From the NCBI GenBank assembly GCA_900129595.1, contig FQWG01000014.1, forward strand, positions 1 through 64,000: a stretch of 64,000 nt of DNA, read 5' to 3'. Of the stretch, positions 53,585 through 63,449 are shown in pieces. The notes under the pieces are model-generated. The model did not search any database and was not told the origin of the DNA. It worked only from the letters and a program-made list of their open reading frames with translations. Each line of letters starts with the position of its first letter. The first letter of the stretch is position 1. This DNA is from Flavobacterium frigidimaris. Lineage in GTDB: Bacteria; Bacteroidota; Bacteroidia; Flavobacteriales; Flavobacteriaceae. Position numbers and translations under genes: made by a program.

Positions 53585-55207
53585 TTACAAAGAAACCCCT
53601 CTTTTCCAAGGAATAAAATCGTTTTGGTTTAAGATTGCTGCTTTGGTTTTAATTGTACCACTGGCAACATTTATGATGAATTCTAACATTTCATCCGCCA
53701 TTTCGTCAATTGATTTTTCTCCGGTGATAATTCCACCAGTATCGATATCAATAATATCAGACATTTTATTGGCCAATTGTGTGTTAGATGAAATTTTCAC
53801 AACCGGAGCTATCGGGTTTCCTGTTGGAGTTCCCAAACCTGTTGTAAACAATACCATATTTGCTCCCGAACCTACCATTGCAGTGGTACATTCCACATCA
53901 TTTCCAGGAGTACATAACAATGTAAAGCCTGGTTCATTAATATATTCTCCATAATCGAAAACACCCGTAATTGGTGAAGTCCCTCCTTTTTTAGCAGCAC
54001 CAGCTGATTTCATTGCATCTGTAATCAAACCGTCCTTGATGTTACCCGGAGATGGATTCATGTCAAATCCTGAACCTGCATCTACAACTGTTTTTTCGTA
54101 CCATTGCATTAAGTCTAAGAAGCGTTTTCCATCCTTATCATCTATACAACGATTTACTAATTCCTGTTCTACTCCACATAATTCAGGAAATTCAGAAAGA
54201 ATTGTAGTTCCTCCTAAAGCAACTAAATGATCTGATAACACTCCCAATGTTGGATTAGCTGAAATTCCCGAAAATCCATCAGAACCACCACACTCTAAAC
54301 CAATTCTTAATTTAGATAATGGAGCTGGTTCTCTTTTTATTTCATTGGCTTTTTTAATGGCTTCAAACGTATCTTTTACCACACTGCTAAGCATACTTTC
54401 GATAGTTCCTATTTGTTGCTGATCGTAAATCAAAACAGGCTTTTTGCTGTTTGGATTGATGGCGTCCATTGCGTCTTTAAATATCTGAATTTGCAAGTTC
54501 TGACATCCTAAACTCAATACCGTTGCTCCGGCCACGTTGGGATTGTTTACATAACCAGCCAATAATTTAGCCAAACTGTGCGAATCCTGACGAATACCTC
54601 CGCAACCACCCTGATGTGTAATGAATTTTACTTCGATGTTATTGAATAAATTAGCATCATTTGAAGCTGCTTCATTACCTGCACCACCCGTTTCAGTTTT
54701 CACCAAAGAACGAAGCAATAACTGATAATCGTTCTCTTTAGGTTTCATTAATTCTTTTTCGAAAATATCCTTAAGGATTTCGATATTTCTGTTTTCACAG
54801 AAAACTAAAGGAAAAAACAACCAGACATTCTCAGTTCCAACTTGTCCGTCTTCTCTGTGATAACCTTGCCATGTTCTGTCTTTCCATTTATCAATGTTGG
54901 GAGCAGTCCAGCCAATAGTTTCCGTTTTACCGGTTACTTTATCACTTTCGTGTTTTACGTTGGCTGTAGAAAGTAATCCTCCTCTTTCGATTCGTGCACT
55001 TGCTTTTCCTACCAAAACACCATACATAATGATTCTGTCTCCTATATTAAAAGGAACCATTGCAATCTTATGTTTCATCTTTACATCAGACTCAATAGCA
55101 ACTGATTCCCCTTCAAAATCAATTACTTCGCCTGCTGTAAGATTCACCAAAGCAACCGCAACATTGTCGGTTGGGTGAACTTTTATTAATTTTTTCTGCG
55201 TTGCCAT
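53585..55207 (-). CDS. uxaA: Altronate dehydratase (altronate to KDG)
   Basis: This 540-residue protein is the full-length two-domain form. The N-terminal SAF-like domain is about 1-95 (IKVHPTDNVAVALVNLTAGE). The catalytic UxaA part has HQGGCGGIRQDSHSLAKLLA, GLECGGSDGFSGISANPTLG and a C-terminal CTPGNDVECTTAMVGSGANM. It dehydrates D-altronate to 2-keto-3-deoxygluconate in the cytoplasm. It is last in the minus-strand operon, 31 bases after uxaB, and ends at the terminator at 53491-53521. Confidence 0.95.
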   Translation of the reverse strand: MATQKKLIKVHPTDNVAVALVNLTAGEVIDFEGESVAIESDVKMKHKIAMVPFNIGDRIIMYGVLVGKASARIERGGLLSTANVKHESDKVTGKTETIGWTAPNIDKWKDRTWQGYHREDGQVGTENVWLFFPLVFCENRNIEILKDIFEKELMKPKENDYQLLLRSLVKTETGGAGNEAASNDANLFNNIEVKFITHQGGCGGIRQDSHSLAKLLAGYVNNPNVAGATVLSLGCQNLQIQIFKDAMDAINPNSKKPVLIYDQQQIGTIESMLSSVVKDTFEAIKKANEIKREPAPLSKLRIGLECGGSDGFSGISANPTLGVLSDHLVALGGTTILSEFPELCGVEQELVNRCIDDKDGKRFLDLMQWYEKTVVDAGSGFDMNPSPGNIKDGLITDAMKSAGAAKKGGTSPITGVFDYGEYINEPGFTLLCTPGNDVECTTAMVGSGANMVLFTTGLGTPTGNPIAPVVKISSNTQLANKMSDIIDIDTGGIITGEKSIDEMADEMLEFIINVASGTIKTKAAILNQNDFIPWKRGVSL

Positions 55208-55238
55208 AATTAAACCTTGTTCTTTGTTCTTTATCTTT

Positions 55239-56684
55239 TTATTTTATTCTTTGCTGAAACTTAGCAAAACCGGCTTCAACACCGTTTGAGTCAATTTCTT
55301 CTAAAGCAATTGTAATCGCTTTTGTTAATCCCGGAATTTCAGTTAAATCTTCATCCCAGAAACTTTTGTTTTGCAATGTAAGTCTCGCTATTTTTTCATA
55401 ATCATCTGATTTCCATAAACCATCAAAAAACGAAACAATATCTTCACCATCTTTAACCGGTAAACTTTGACCATTCCAGGCTCCTTTGTAGAAACGAATT
55501 AAACTCGCTAATGAAAAAGTCAAATTAACAGGCAATTTTTTGTTAGCCTTATAATATCCTAATAAACTAGGTAAAACTCTTACTTTGAATTTCGACACAG
55601 AATTTAATGCAATATCAGCAAGTGCATGTTTGATAAATGGATTTTTAAATCGGTCCATTACCTCCTCAGAATAGGCCGTAATTTCATTTTTGTCCATATC
55701 AAGAGTTTCACTAATTTCACTAATAACGCTATTCACAAATTTTCCGGTAAAATCTCCGTCAACCGTTTCCATTACTAATTTGTTACCATACAAAAGTGAA
55801 AAAGGAACCATTGCTGTGTGCGCACCATTTAAAATACGAACTTTAATCATTTTAAAAGGACGTATATCATCAACAATTTTCACATTCAAATCTGTCTTAT
55901 GAAAAGGCAATTTTGTTTTTAAAGCTTCTCCACCTTCAATAGCCCAAAGGAAAAAAGGTTCAGCAGCAACAATTAAGTTGTCCTGATAATCTAATTTATT
56001 ATTGTATTCTTCAATTTCAGCTCTTGGATATCCAGGAACAATCCTATCAACCAAAGTACTGTGATACGTACAAGCATCTGATACCCAAGTTTTAAATGCA
56101 TCTTCTAACTTCCATGTATCGCAATATTGCAAAATATATTTTTTAAGCGTCTCTGAGTTATAATCAATCAATTCACAAGGAATGATTGTTACTCCTTTAG
56201 AAGCATCTCCATTAAAATGCTTAAATCTTTCATATAATAAAACAGTCAACTTTGCAGGAAATGACACTGGCGGCTGCATGTCCGGAGTATCACTTTCAAT
56301 GAATTCAATTCCAGCTTCAGTAGTATTAGAAACAATAAACTGAAGCTCTTCTTCTTTGGCTAAAGCCAAATAATTTGCAAATTCAGTATATGGGTTTATA
56401 GTTTTTACAATATTAGTAATCAACTCAATATCTTGTATCTTTTCACCTTTTTTAATTCCGTTCATAAACAAGGTATAAAGACCATCTTGCTCATTAATCA
56501 AGTTTACCATACCGTCTTTCAAAGGTTGAACTATTGCAATACCGGCATTAAAATCAATTTCTTTATTTAGTTTGTGAAAAGCATAATCAACAAAAGCTCT
56601 TAAAAAGTTACCCTCTCCAAACTGAACTACCTTAATTGGATATAACTTTTCTAATCCTGTATTTATTCTATTTAATTTTTTCAT
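55239..56684 (-). CDS. uxaB: Tagaturonate reductase
   Basis: This 481-residue protein belongs to the mannitol/altronate dehydrogenase family: a Rossmann N-terminal part (YPIKVVQFGEGNFLRAFVDY), the middle segment IVSNTTEAGIEF and CTYHSTLVDRIVPGYP, and the C-terminal catalytic part KVRILNGAHTAMVPFSLLYG. It reduces tagaturonate to altronate with NADH. It is separated from kdgA by a 216-base gap that carries an inverted repeat and direct repeats, so it may have an own promoter, and it is followed by uxaA. Confidence 0.94.
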   Translation of the reverse strand: MKKLNRINTGLEKLYPIKVVQFGEGNFLRAFVDYAFHKLNKEIDFNAGIAIVQPLKDGMVNLINEQDGLYTLFMNGIKKGEKIQDIELITNIVKTINPYTEFANYLALAKEEELQFIVSNTTEAGIEFIESDTPDMQPPVSFPAKLTVLLYERFKHFNGDASKGVTIIPCELIDYNSETLKKYILQYCDTWKLEDAFKTWVSDACTYHSTLVDRIVPGYPRAEIEEYNNKLDYQDNLIVAAEPFFLWAIEGGEALKTKLPFHKTDLNVKIVDDIRPFKMIKVRILNGAHTAMVPFSLLYGNKLVMETVDGDFTGKFVNSVISEISETLDMDKNEITAYSEEVMDRFKNPFIKHALADIALNSVSKFKVRVLPSLLGYYKANKKLPVNLTFSLASLIRFYKGAWNGQSLPVKDGEDIVSFFDGLWKSDDYEKIARLTLQNKSFWDEDLTEIPGLTKAITIALEEIDSNGVEAGFAKFQQRIK

Positions 56685-56765
56685 TTTAAAATCTCTTTAA
56701 AGCGTTATAAATAACCACATTAAATACCTTATTTTGCTTTTAGCTTTTTTTTACATTGTAAAAGA

Positions 56766-56838
56766 AACATTACACTTGTGTGAGGAAAATAATACTTGTT
56801 GTGAGGAATGACAAGAGCTATTTTTCAAGTGTAATGTT
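56766..56838. repeat. 13-bp inverted repeat with internal direct repeats between kdgA and uxaB
   Basis: AACATTACACTTG (56766-56778) and CAAGTGTAATGTT (56826-56838) are perfect inverted arms. Within them lie two copies of ACTTGT followed by GTGAGGAA (near 56774 and 56794), about 20 bases apart. The element could be an operator, an attenuator or a message-processing site. Confidence 0.6.
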
Positions 56839-56900
56839 CAATTACAATCTCTAAAATCTAAAAAAAACGCATGTAAACAAGGAATTGGCATGATTACTCC

Positions 56901-57572
56901 TTATTTATTTTTAATATTTTTGATGATCTCAAGAACCTGACTTACTTTGTTTTTTAAGCCGTCATAATCCTTATTATCCAATATATCTTTTGAAATTAAT
57001 TGCGATCCGATACCTACGCATGTCGCCCCTGCATTAAGCCATGAAGTCAAACTTTCTACCGTTGGCAAAACACCTCCTGTAGGCATAATACTTGTCCATG
57101 GGCATGGTCCTTTGATTGCTTTTATAAATTCCGGTCCATAAATATCACCAGGGAATAGTTTTACAATTTCGCAGCCTAATTCTTCTGCCCTTGCAATCTC
57201 GGTAAGTGTTCCGCAACCTGGCGACCACAATACTTTACGACGATTACAAGCTATTGCGATATCTTCTCTGAAAACCGGGGTTACAATAAAATTAGCACCT
57301 AAACTCATATACAATGAAGCCGCAGCGGCATCAGTAATAGAACCTACACCCAACATCATTCCCGGCAATTCGGCCAAAGCATATTTGTTTAAAGCCCCAA
57401 AAACCTCATGAGCAAAATCACCTCTGCTTGTAAACTCCATTAACCTTGCACCACCATCATAACAGGCTTTTAGTACCTTCTTGCTTATTTCGATATCTGA
57501 ATGAAAAAACAACGGAACCATTCCGTTTTCCTTCATTTGTAAAGCCACTTCAATTCTTGAATATTTTGCCAT
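56901..57572 (-). CDS. kdgA: KDPG/KHG aldolase
   Basis: This 223-residue protein is a class I aldolase with the Glu in LMEFTSRGDFAHEV and the Schiff-base Lys in CEIVKLFPGDIYGPEF. It also has GVGSITDAAAASLYMSLGAN and MPTGGVLPTVESL. It cleaves 2-keto-3-deoxy-6-phosphogluconate to pyruvate and glyceraldehyde-3-phosphate. It starts 10 bases after the stop of kdgK. The sequence after its stop is unusual in structure (56766-56838). Confidence 0.94.
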   Translation of the reverse strand: MAKYSRIEVALQMKENGMVPLFFHSDIEISKKVLKACYDGGARLMEFTSRGDFAHEVFGALNKYALAELPGMMLGVGSITDAAAASLYMSLGANFIVTPVFREDIAIACNRRKVLWSPGCGTLTEIARAEELGCEIVKLFPGDIYGPEFIKAIKGPCPWTSIMPTGGVLPTVESLTSWLNAGATCVGIGSQLISKDILDNKDYDGLKNKVSQVLEIIKNIKNK

Positions 57573-57582
57573 TTTATATAAA

Positions 57583-58605
57583 TTATCTAGATACTAATCC
57601 GGCTGAATCACCATCTACCATATTTTCAACTTCTTTTAATGTAACCAGGTTATAATCTCCCGCAATAGTGTGTTTTAAACAACAAGCTGCTACTGCAAAA
57701 TCTAAAGCTCTCTGGTTATTATTCTCATATTGCTGTAATCCGTAAATTAAGCCTCCCATAAAAGCATCACCACTACCGACTCTGTCTACCACTGGTGTAA
57801 CTTCTTTAACGGCCGCCTGATAAATGGCTTTTCCGTCAAACAAAATACCGCCAATTCTCTGGTGAGATGCACTTACAGAATAACGCAATGTAGTTGCTAC
57901 TGTTTTCAGATTGGGGATCAGTTCAAATAACTTCGCATATAAAACCGGAAGTGATTTTTCGTCCTGATAATTAGGATTTACTTTTGGGATACCCAACATA
58001 AAATAAGCGGTATCGATATCTCCTAAAATAACATTGCTGTATTGTAACATCTCAGGCATAACATCACTTGGCGTTTTGCCATATTGCCACAATTTCGACC
58101 TGTAATTCAAATCACATGAAATCGTGATCCCTAATTTATGAGCTGCTTTTATAGCTTCTAAGCAGGCCTCGGCAGCACTCTCAGAGATTGCCGGAGTGAT
58201 CCCGCTCCAATGAAACCAGGTTGCACCTTCCAGGACTTTCTCCCAGTGGATTGATCCTTTTTCAATAGTTGCCATTGAACTGTGCGTGCGATCGTAAACA
58301 ACGTTACTGCCACGGGTTCCTGCACCGGTTTCAAGAAAATAAATTCCTAAACGTTCGCCTCCATAAACGATGTTTTTGGACTCTACGTTCATTTTTCGCA
58401 TTTCTTTTAATGCCGAAGCACCAATTTCATTATCAGGTAATCTTGTTACAAATTCTGCATTTATACCATAATTCGCCAAAGACACACAAACATTAAATTC
58501 ACCACCTCCATAAGAAGCGCCAAATGCTTTAGCCTGCGAAAAACGCAAATGCCTCTCTGTCGAAAGACGCAACATAATTTCTCCGAATGCAACTACTTTA
58601 CTCAT
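57583..58605 (-). CDS. kdgK: 2-keto-3-deoxygluconate kinase (PfkB family)
   Basis: This 340-residue PfkB-type kinase has the sugar-binding N-terminal segment ASYGGGEFNVCVSLANYGIN and the C-terminal anion-hole/catalytic Asp in VDRVGSGDAFMGGLIYGLQQ. The ADP-site Asn-rich stretch ISCDLNYRSKLWQYG is also typical of the family. It phosphorylates KDG to KDPG. It lies 92 bases after uxaC, 10 bases before kdgA. In the gap to uxaC is an AT-rich hairpin (58640-58668). Confidence 0.93.
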   Translation of the reverse strand: MSKVVAFGEIMLRLSTERHLRFSQAKAFGASYGGGEFNVCVSLANYGINAEFVTRLPDNEIGASALKEMRKMNVESKNIVYGGERLGIYFLETGAGTRGSNVVYDRTHSSMATIEKGSIHWEKVLEGATWFHWSGITPAISESAAEACLEAIKAAHKLGITISCDLNYRSKLWQYGKTPSDVMPEMLQYSNVILGDIDTAYFMLGIPKVNPNYQDEKSLPVLYAKLFELIPNLKTVATTLRYSVSASHQRIGGILFDGKAIYQAAVKEVTPVVDRVGSGDAFMGGLIYGLQQYENNNQRALDFAVAACCLKHTIAGDYNLVTLKEVENMVDGDSAGLVSR

Positions 58606-58697
58606 ATAAATATTTTTTTTGCCACAGATTAGAATACCTAAAGATTTTTCACAATTAAAAAAATCTTTATTCTTTACTCTTTATTCTATACTCTTTA

Positions 58698-60104
58698 TTA
58701 AAATTTAAAATAATCTTTTGCGTTGTTATACGAAATATCAGCTACTAATTTTCCAATCCATTCCATGTCGTTTGGAAGTTCACCGCGTTTGATTTCATCT
58801 CCTAAAAGATTACATAAAATACGTCTGAAATACTCATGTCTCGGGAAAGACAGGAAGCTTCTTGAATCTGTCAGCATTCCTACGAAACAGCTAATTAATC
58901 CCATGTTTGACAAGGCATTTAATTGTTTGGTCATTCCGTCTTTCTGATCTAAAAACCACCAGCCTGATCCAAACTGCACTTTACCTTTAACACTTCCGTC
59001 ATTGAAATTTCCAATCATGGTAGCCATTACTTCGTTATCAGCAGGATTCAAATTATAAATGATCGTTTTAGTCAATTTATCTTTACTGTCTAAAGCATTT
59101 AAAAATCCTGATAATTTTTGAGCCTGTGGATAATCTCCAATAGAATCCCAACCTGTGTCAGGCCCTAAGATGCTGTGCATACGGGCATTATTATTACGTA
59201 ATGCTCCTAAGTGAAACTGCTGTACCCAACCAAATTCGTGATACGTTTCAGATAAGAATAACAATATTGCACTTTGGAATTTTAAAGCTTCTTCAGGGGT
59301 AATAATTCTGTTTTCTCTTTTCTTTTTGAAAATTGAAGCCACTTCACTTTCTGTAAAGTTTTCAAAATAAATCTGATCCAATCCGTGATCACTAAGTTTA
59401 CAGCCGTTTTGATTAAAAAACTCTATTCTCTTTCTCAATGCACTGCATAGATCTGTGTAAGTATGAATTGCAACTCCGGACACATCCCCTAATGTGTCCA
59501 GATATGCATTATAACCATCATTAGAAATTAAGATGGCTTTATCAGGTCTGAAAGCCGTACTCATTTTAGTTCCGATAGGATTTTTTGTCAGTTTCTGATG
59601 AAACTCTAAACTATCAATCGGATCTTCTGTAGTACAAACCAATTCAGCGTTTACTTTTTTAAGCAGGTTTTGTGTGCTGTATGCCTGAGAATTAATTTTC
59701 TCTGTTGTTTCGATATAGATTTTCTCTGCTGATTTTTCGTTCAGTAAATCATAGATATCAAAATAACGTGCTAATTCTAAATGTGTCCAGTGGTACAAAG
59801 GATTACGCATTGTATAGGGAACTGTTTTTGCCCAGTTGATAAATTTATCTTTATCTGAACCATTTCCCGTTACAAATTCTTCGTTGATCCCCAAGGTACG
59901 CATCGCGCGCCATTTGTAGTGATCTCCGTTAATCCAAACTTGTGTTATGTTGTCAAAAATTTTATCTTCAGCAATAAACTGAGGATTCAAATGATTGTGA
60001 TAATCGATTATAGGTTGATTTTTTGAATAGTTATGGTATAACTCTTCAGCAAATTTATTTTCAAGTAAAAAGTTATCGTTTATGAATGTTTGATTTGCGC
60101 TCAT
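58698..60104 (-). CDS. uxaC: Glucuronate/galacturonate isomerase
   Basis: This 468-residue protein of the amidohydrolase-like UxaC family has the His pair in IIDYHNHLNPQFIAEDK, NGDHYKWRAMRTLG, CTTEDPIDSLEFHQ, the conserved HLGALRNNNARMHSILGPDT and LTDSRSFLSFPRHEYFRRIL. It isomerises galacturonate to tagaturonate. It follows kduD by 23 bases and is the entry of the Ashwell branch. Confidence 0.95.
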   Translation of the reverse strand: MSANQTFINDNFLLENKFAEELYHNYSKNQPIIDYHNHLNPQFIAEDKIFDNITQVWINGDHYKWRAMRTLGINEEFVTGNGSDKDKFINWAKTVPYTMRNPLYHWTHLELARYFDIYDLLNEKSAEKIYIETTEKINSQAYSTQNLLKKVNAELVCTTEDPIDSLEFHQKLTKNPIGTKMSTAFRPDKAILISNDGYNAYLDTLGDVSGVAIHTYTDLCSALRKRIEFFNQNGCKLSDHGLDQIYFENFTESEVASIFKKKRENRIITPEEALKFQSAILLFLSETYHEFGWVQQFHLGALRNNNARMHSILGPDTGWDSIGDYPQAQKLSGFLNALDSKDKLTKTIIYNLNPADNEVMATMIGNFNDGSVKGKVQFGSGWWFLDQKDGMTKQLNALSNMGLISCFVGMLTDSRSFLSFPRHEYFRRILCNLLGDEIKRGELPNDMEWIGKLVADISYNNAKDYFKF

Positions 60105-60127
60105 GTCTTTTTAAATATAATTGAGAA

Positions 60128-60919
60128 TTATTCTTCGTTTGATGGTTTACCAATTGTAGCCAGAATTCCGCCATCTACATACAAAATGTGACCGTTTACA
60201 AAATCACTTGCTTTTGAAGATAAAAATATAGCTGCTCCTGCTAAATCACCCGGGTCTCCCCATTTTGCAGCCGGAGTACGGCTGATAATAAAATCATTAA
60301 AAGGATGACCGTCAACACGAATAGGTTTTGTTTGTTCAGTAGCAAAATAACCCGGTCCGATTCCGTTGATCTGAACATTGTATTTTGCCCATTCTGTGGC
60401 CATGTTTTTAGTCAGCATTTTCAAACCGCCTTTTGCAGCAGCATATGCGCCAACTGTACTACGGCCTAATTCGCTCATCATCGAACAAATGTTGATTATT
60501 TTTCCCTGTCTTCTTTCGATCATTCCTTTTGCAACATGCTTAGAGACAATAAAAGGACTTACCAAATCAATATCAATTACTTCTTTAAAATCGGCAACTT
60601 CCATTTCGATTAACGGAATTCTTTTAATGATTCCAGCATTATTAATCAAAATTGCAATTGGCCCAACTTCGCTTTCAATTTTCTGAATAGCAGCAATAAC
60701 TTCTTTTTCGTCCGTTACATTAAATTTATAACCCACCGCATTTATTCCTTCACTTTGAAGCAATGCTACAGCATCATCAATTTTTTGCTGAGAAGAGTTT
60801 CCGTTTACAACAATTGTTGCTCCCGCCTGACCTAATCCTTTTGCCATTGCCATTCCCAGTCCGTGTGTACTTCCTGTAATTAGGGCAATTTTTCCTTTTA
60901 TATCAAATAAGTCTGTCAT
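60128..60919 (-). CDS. kduD: 5-keto-4-deoxyuronate-derived 2-keto-3-deoxygluconate 5-dehydrogenase
   Basis: Using the ATG at 60919 (the frame to 60949 overlaps kduI) the protein has 263 residues and begins MTDLFDIKGKIALITGSTHG. It is a short-chain dehydrogenase with the cofactor motif TGSTHGLGMAMA, INNAGIIKR, the catalytic Ser in NICSMMSELGR, and Tyr/Lys in VGAYAAAKGG. It reduces 2,5-diketo-3-deoxygluconate to KDG. It starts 5 bases after kduI, so translation is closely coupled. Confidence 0.93.
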   Translation of the reverse strand: MTDLFDIKGKIALITGSTHGLGMAMAKGLGQAGATIVVNGNSSQQKIDDAVALLQSEGINAVGYKFNVTDEKEVIAAIQKIESEVGPIAILINNAGIIKRIPLIEMEVADFKEVIDIDLVSPFIVSKHVAKGMIERRQGKIINICSMMSELGRSTVGAYAAAKGGLKMLTKNMATEWAKYNVQINGIGPGYFATEQTKPIRVDGHPFNDFIISRTPAAKWGDPGDLAGAAIFLSSKASDFVNGHILYVDGGILATIGKPSNEE

Positions 60920-60924
60920 AATTC

Positions 60925-61764
60925 CTATCTTAAATCTGTGATTTTGCAAACATCCATATCTCCGTAATCTAAATTCTCACCTGCCATTCCCCAGATAAAA
61001 GTATAATTACTGGTTCCTGAACCTGAGTGAATTGACCATGGCGGAGAAATAACCGCCTGATGATTGTTCATCCAGATATGTCTTGTTTCCTGAGGCTGTC
61101 CCATAAAGTGGCACACTGCCTGATTCTCCGGAATGTCCAGATAGAAATAAACTTCCATTCTGCGATCGTGAACGTGTGCCGGCATAGTATTCCAAACACT
61201 TCCCGGTCTGAGTTCAGTCATTCCCATTTGTAACTGGCAAGTTGTTACAACACTTCCAATAATCATTTGATTTACAGTACGGTGATTTGCAGTTTCCATC
61301 GTACCTAACTCTAATTTATTTGCTTCTGCCAGACTTACTTTTACCGTTGGGTAAGTAGTATGCGCCGGTGCAGAGTTGATATAATATTTAGCAGGATTAC
61401 TGCTGTCTTCACTTTTAAAGATTACCTCTTTGTTACCGCTCCCAATATACAAAGCATCTTTAAATCCAAGTTCATATGATTTTCCTTCAACAACAACAGA
61501 ACCTTTACCTCCTACATTGATAATCCCTATTTCTCTTCTTTCTAAAAAATAGCTTGCTTTAAGCGGATCGATACTTTCTAACTTCAAATCTGCTTTTACC
61601 GGAACTGCAGAACCTGCAATATACCTGTCGTAATGAGAATACGTTAATACAATTTCATCTTGCTGCATTAAGTCATCAATTAAGAATTCATTTCTTAATT
61701 CCTGAGTGTCATATTTTTTTACAGCTTCGGGGCTTGACGCGTATCTTGAACTATATTTTGTCAT
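60925..61764 (-). CDS. kduI: 5-keto-4-deoxyuronate isomerase
   Basis: This 279-residue cupin of the KduI family has the zinc ligands in MPAHVHDRRMEVYFYLDIPE and SPPWSIHSGSGTSNYTF, and the typical start TKYSSRYASSPEAVKKYDTQ. The trademark ESIDPLKASYFLERREIGI segment is present. It converts the product of GH105 and oligouronide lyases to 2,5-diketo-3-deoxygluconate. It is first in the uronate operon, with a promoter and a LacI-type operator 15-28 bases before the start codon. Confidence 0.96.
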   Translation of the reverse strand: MTKYSSRYASSPEAVKKYDTQELRNEFLIDDLMQQDEIVLTYSHYDRYIAGSAVPVKADLKLESIDPLKASYFLERREIGIINVGGKGSVVVEGKSYELGFKDALYIGSGNKEVIFKSEDSSNPAKYYINSAPAHTTYPTVKVSLAEANKLELGTMETANHRTVNQMIIGSVVTTCQLQMGMTELRPGSVWNTMPAHVHDRRMEVYFYLDIPENQAVCHFMGQPQETRHIWMNNHQAVISPPWSIHSGSGTSNYTFIWGMAGENLDYGDMDVCKITDLR

Positions 61765-61778
61765 AATTTTTATTTTAA

Positions 61779-61792
61779 TGTAATCGATTGCA
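61779..61792. promoter_or_regulatory. LacI-type operator TGTAATCGATTGCA before kduI
   Basis: It differs by one base from the perfect palindrome at 52071-52084. Its right end abuts the -7 box (61793-61800), as at the transporter promoter. Confidence 0.75.
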
Positions 61793-61800
61793 CAAAATTA
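61793..61800 (-). promoter_or_regulatory. -7 box TAATTTTG of the kduI operon
   Basis: A perfect TAnnTTTG on the minus strand, directly followed by the operator. No clear TTTG is visible at the expected upstream distance. Confidence 0.55.
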
Positions 61801-61851
61801 GATTTTTATTTTAAATATACATTTTTTGAAGTAATAAAATTTTCTAAAATG

Positions 61852-63324
61852 TTACATTCCTGTAATCGGACTGTATTTTGGAACTAACATTTTCATTACA
61901 GACCAGCCTGTTAGGTAGCAAACTGCACAGATAGAGAAAATGATAAAATATCCCGCTTCAATACCATGAAATCCCATAAATGACATATTAGTTTCTTTAG
62001 CATGATCAAACAATAATCCTGAACCTTTGTTGATTATTGTAGAACCAACTCCTCCTGCCAAACCTCCAATTCCTGTAATGGTCGCAATTGCTTTTTTAGG
62101 AAACATATCCCCAACAGTTGTAAAAATATTAGCTGACCAGGATTGGTGGGCCGCACCTGCAATACCAATAATAATTACAGGAATCCAGTAACTGATATAT
62201 CCTAAAGGTTGTGCAATTAAGGCCAATAGCGGAAAGAATGCAAAGATCAGCATTGCTCTCATTCTACCTTCATAAGGGTTCATTCCTTTTTTCTCTACAA
62301 AGTAAGTTGGCAGCCAACCACCAATAATAGAAAGTAATGTAATCATATAAAGTACAAACAACGGAAGAGCAGCCTCAGTAGAATCCATTCCGTAAACAGA
62401 ACTTAAATAAGCCGGTGTCCAGAATAAAAAGAACCACCAAACACCGTCTGTCATAAACTTACCAAAAGCAAAAGCCCAAGTTTGTTTGTATTTAAAGCAC
62501 TCAACAAAAGATACTTTAGTTGTAGTTTCAGGCACATAACCCACTAATTTACTATCTGCAACATCATCTTGTTGGATATATTCTAATTCTTCAGCAGATA
62601 CTTTTGGATGTCTTTCGGGTTTATCATACATAAAAACCCAAAATCCCATCCAGACAAAACCTAAAGCTCCAATGATAATAAAAGCCATTTCCCAACCGAA
62701 AGATTTCGCAATAAAAGGAATTGATATCGGAGCAGCTAATGCTCCAACAGTTGCACCTGCATTAAAGATGCTGGTAGAAAAAGCCCTGTCTTTTTTAGGA
62801 AAATATTCTGCTGTCGTTTTTATCGCCGCAGGAAAATTCCCTGCCTCTCCTACTGCCAGAACAAAACGGGCAAATATGAATAATGTAACACTTACATTGA
62901 TAACCAATCCGGTATCTTTTACAAGATGAATAGCATCTTTGGCTCCTTCAAAACCTACAAACCAGTTTCCTGTAATAATCCCTGCTGTTGCAATACCACA
63001 AAAGGCATGCAAACATGCTCCTAAAGACCAAATTCCGATTGCCCAAAGAAATCCTTTTTTAGTATCTAACCAATCGACAAATCTTCCTGCAAACAATAGT
63101 GAAACGGCATAAAAAATAGAAAATAGGGCGGTAATATTTCCGTAATCATTGTTTGTCCAATGAAATTCAGGGGCAATAAAATCGCTCCATGTCAAAGAAA
63201 GTACTTGTCTGTCTAAGTAATTAATTGTTGTTGCAAAAAAAAGCAAAGCACATATACTCCAACGATAGCTTCCTGTCGTTTTTTTGGTTTCATTCTTAAT
63301 AACTGCGTCTGGTGGTTGATTCAT
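61852..63324 (-). CDS. exuT: Hexuronate transporter (MFS, ExuT type)
   Basis: This 490-residue protein with twelve membrane helices is of the anion:cation symporter family. It has NYLDRQVLSLTWSDF, VLAVGEAGNFPAAIKTTAEY, RAFSTSIFNAGATVGALAAP and TGIGGLAGGVGSTIINKGSG. It imports galacturonate or glucuronate across the inner membrane. It is monocistronic and upstream of kduI on the same strand, with its own promoter and operator. The symbol is by family analogy; the exact uronate specificity is not visible. Confidence 0.88.
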   Translation of the reverse strand: MNQPPDAVIKNETKKTTGSYRWSICALLFFATTINYLDRQVLSLTWSDFIAPEFHWTNNDYGNITALFSIFYAVSLLFAGRFVDWLDTKKGFLWAIGIWSLGACLHAFCGIATAGIITGNWFVGFEGAKDAIHLVKDTGLVINVSVTLFIFARFVLAVGEAGNFPAAIKTTAEYFPKKDRAFSTSIFNAGATVGALAAPISIPFIAKSFGWEMAFIIIGALGFVWMGFWVFMYDKPERHPKVSAEELEYIQQDDVADSKLVGYVPETTTKVSFVECFKYKQTWAFAFGKFMTDGVWWFFLFWTPAYLSSVYGMDSTEAALPLFVLYMITLLSIIGGWLPTYFVEKKGMNPYEGRMRAMLIFAFFPLLALIAQPLGYISYWIPVIIIGIAGAAHQSWSANIFTTVGDMFPKKAIATITGIGGLAGGVGSTIINKGSGLLFDHAKETNMSFMGFHGIEAGYFIIFSICAVCYLTGWSVMKMLVPKYSPITGM

Positions 63325-63435
63325 AGTAAAGGCGTCTTAGTAAAATTGATATTTTTTTTGGTAATTTCATTTTGCCCTTTAAACCCCGCACACAGACCGT
63401 AAAATCAATGTAATAAATCTAATGAAACAAAATAA

Positions 63436-63449
63436 TGTAATCGATTGCA
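63436..63449. promoter_or_regulatory. LacI-type operator TGTAATCGATTGCA before the transporter gene
   Basis: Identical to the kduI site and one base from the PUL site. It abuts the -7 box at 63450. Confidence 0.78.
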
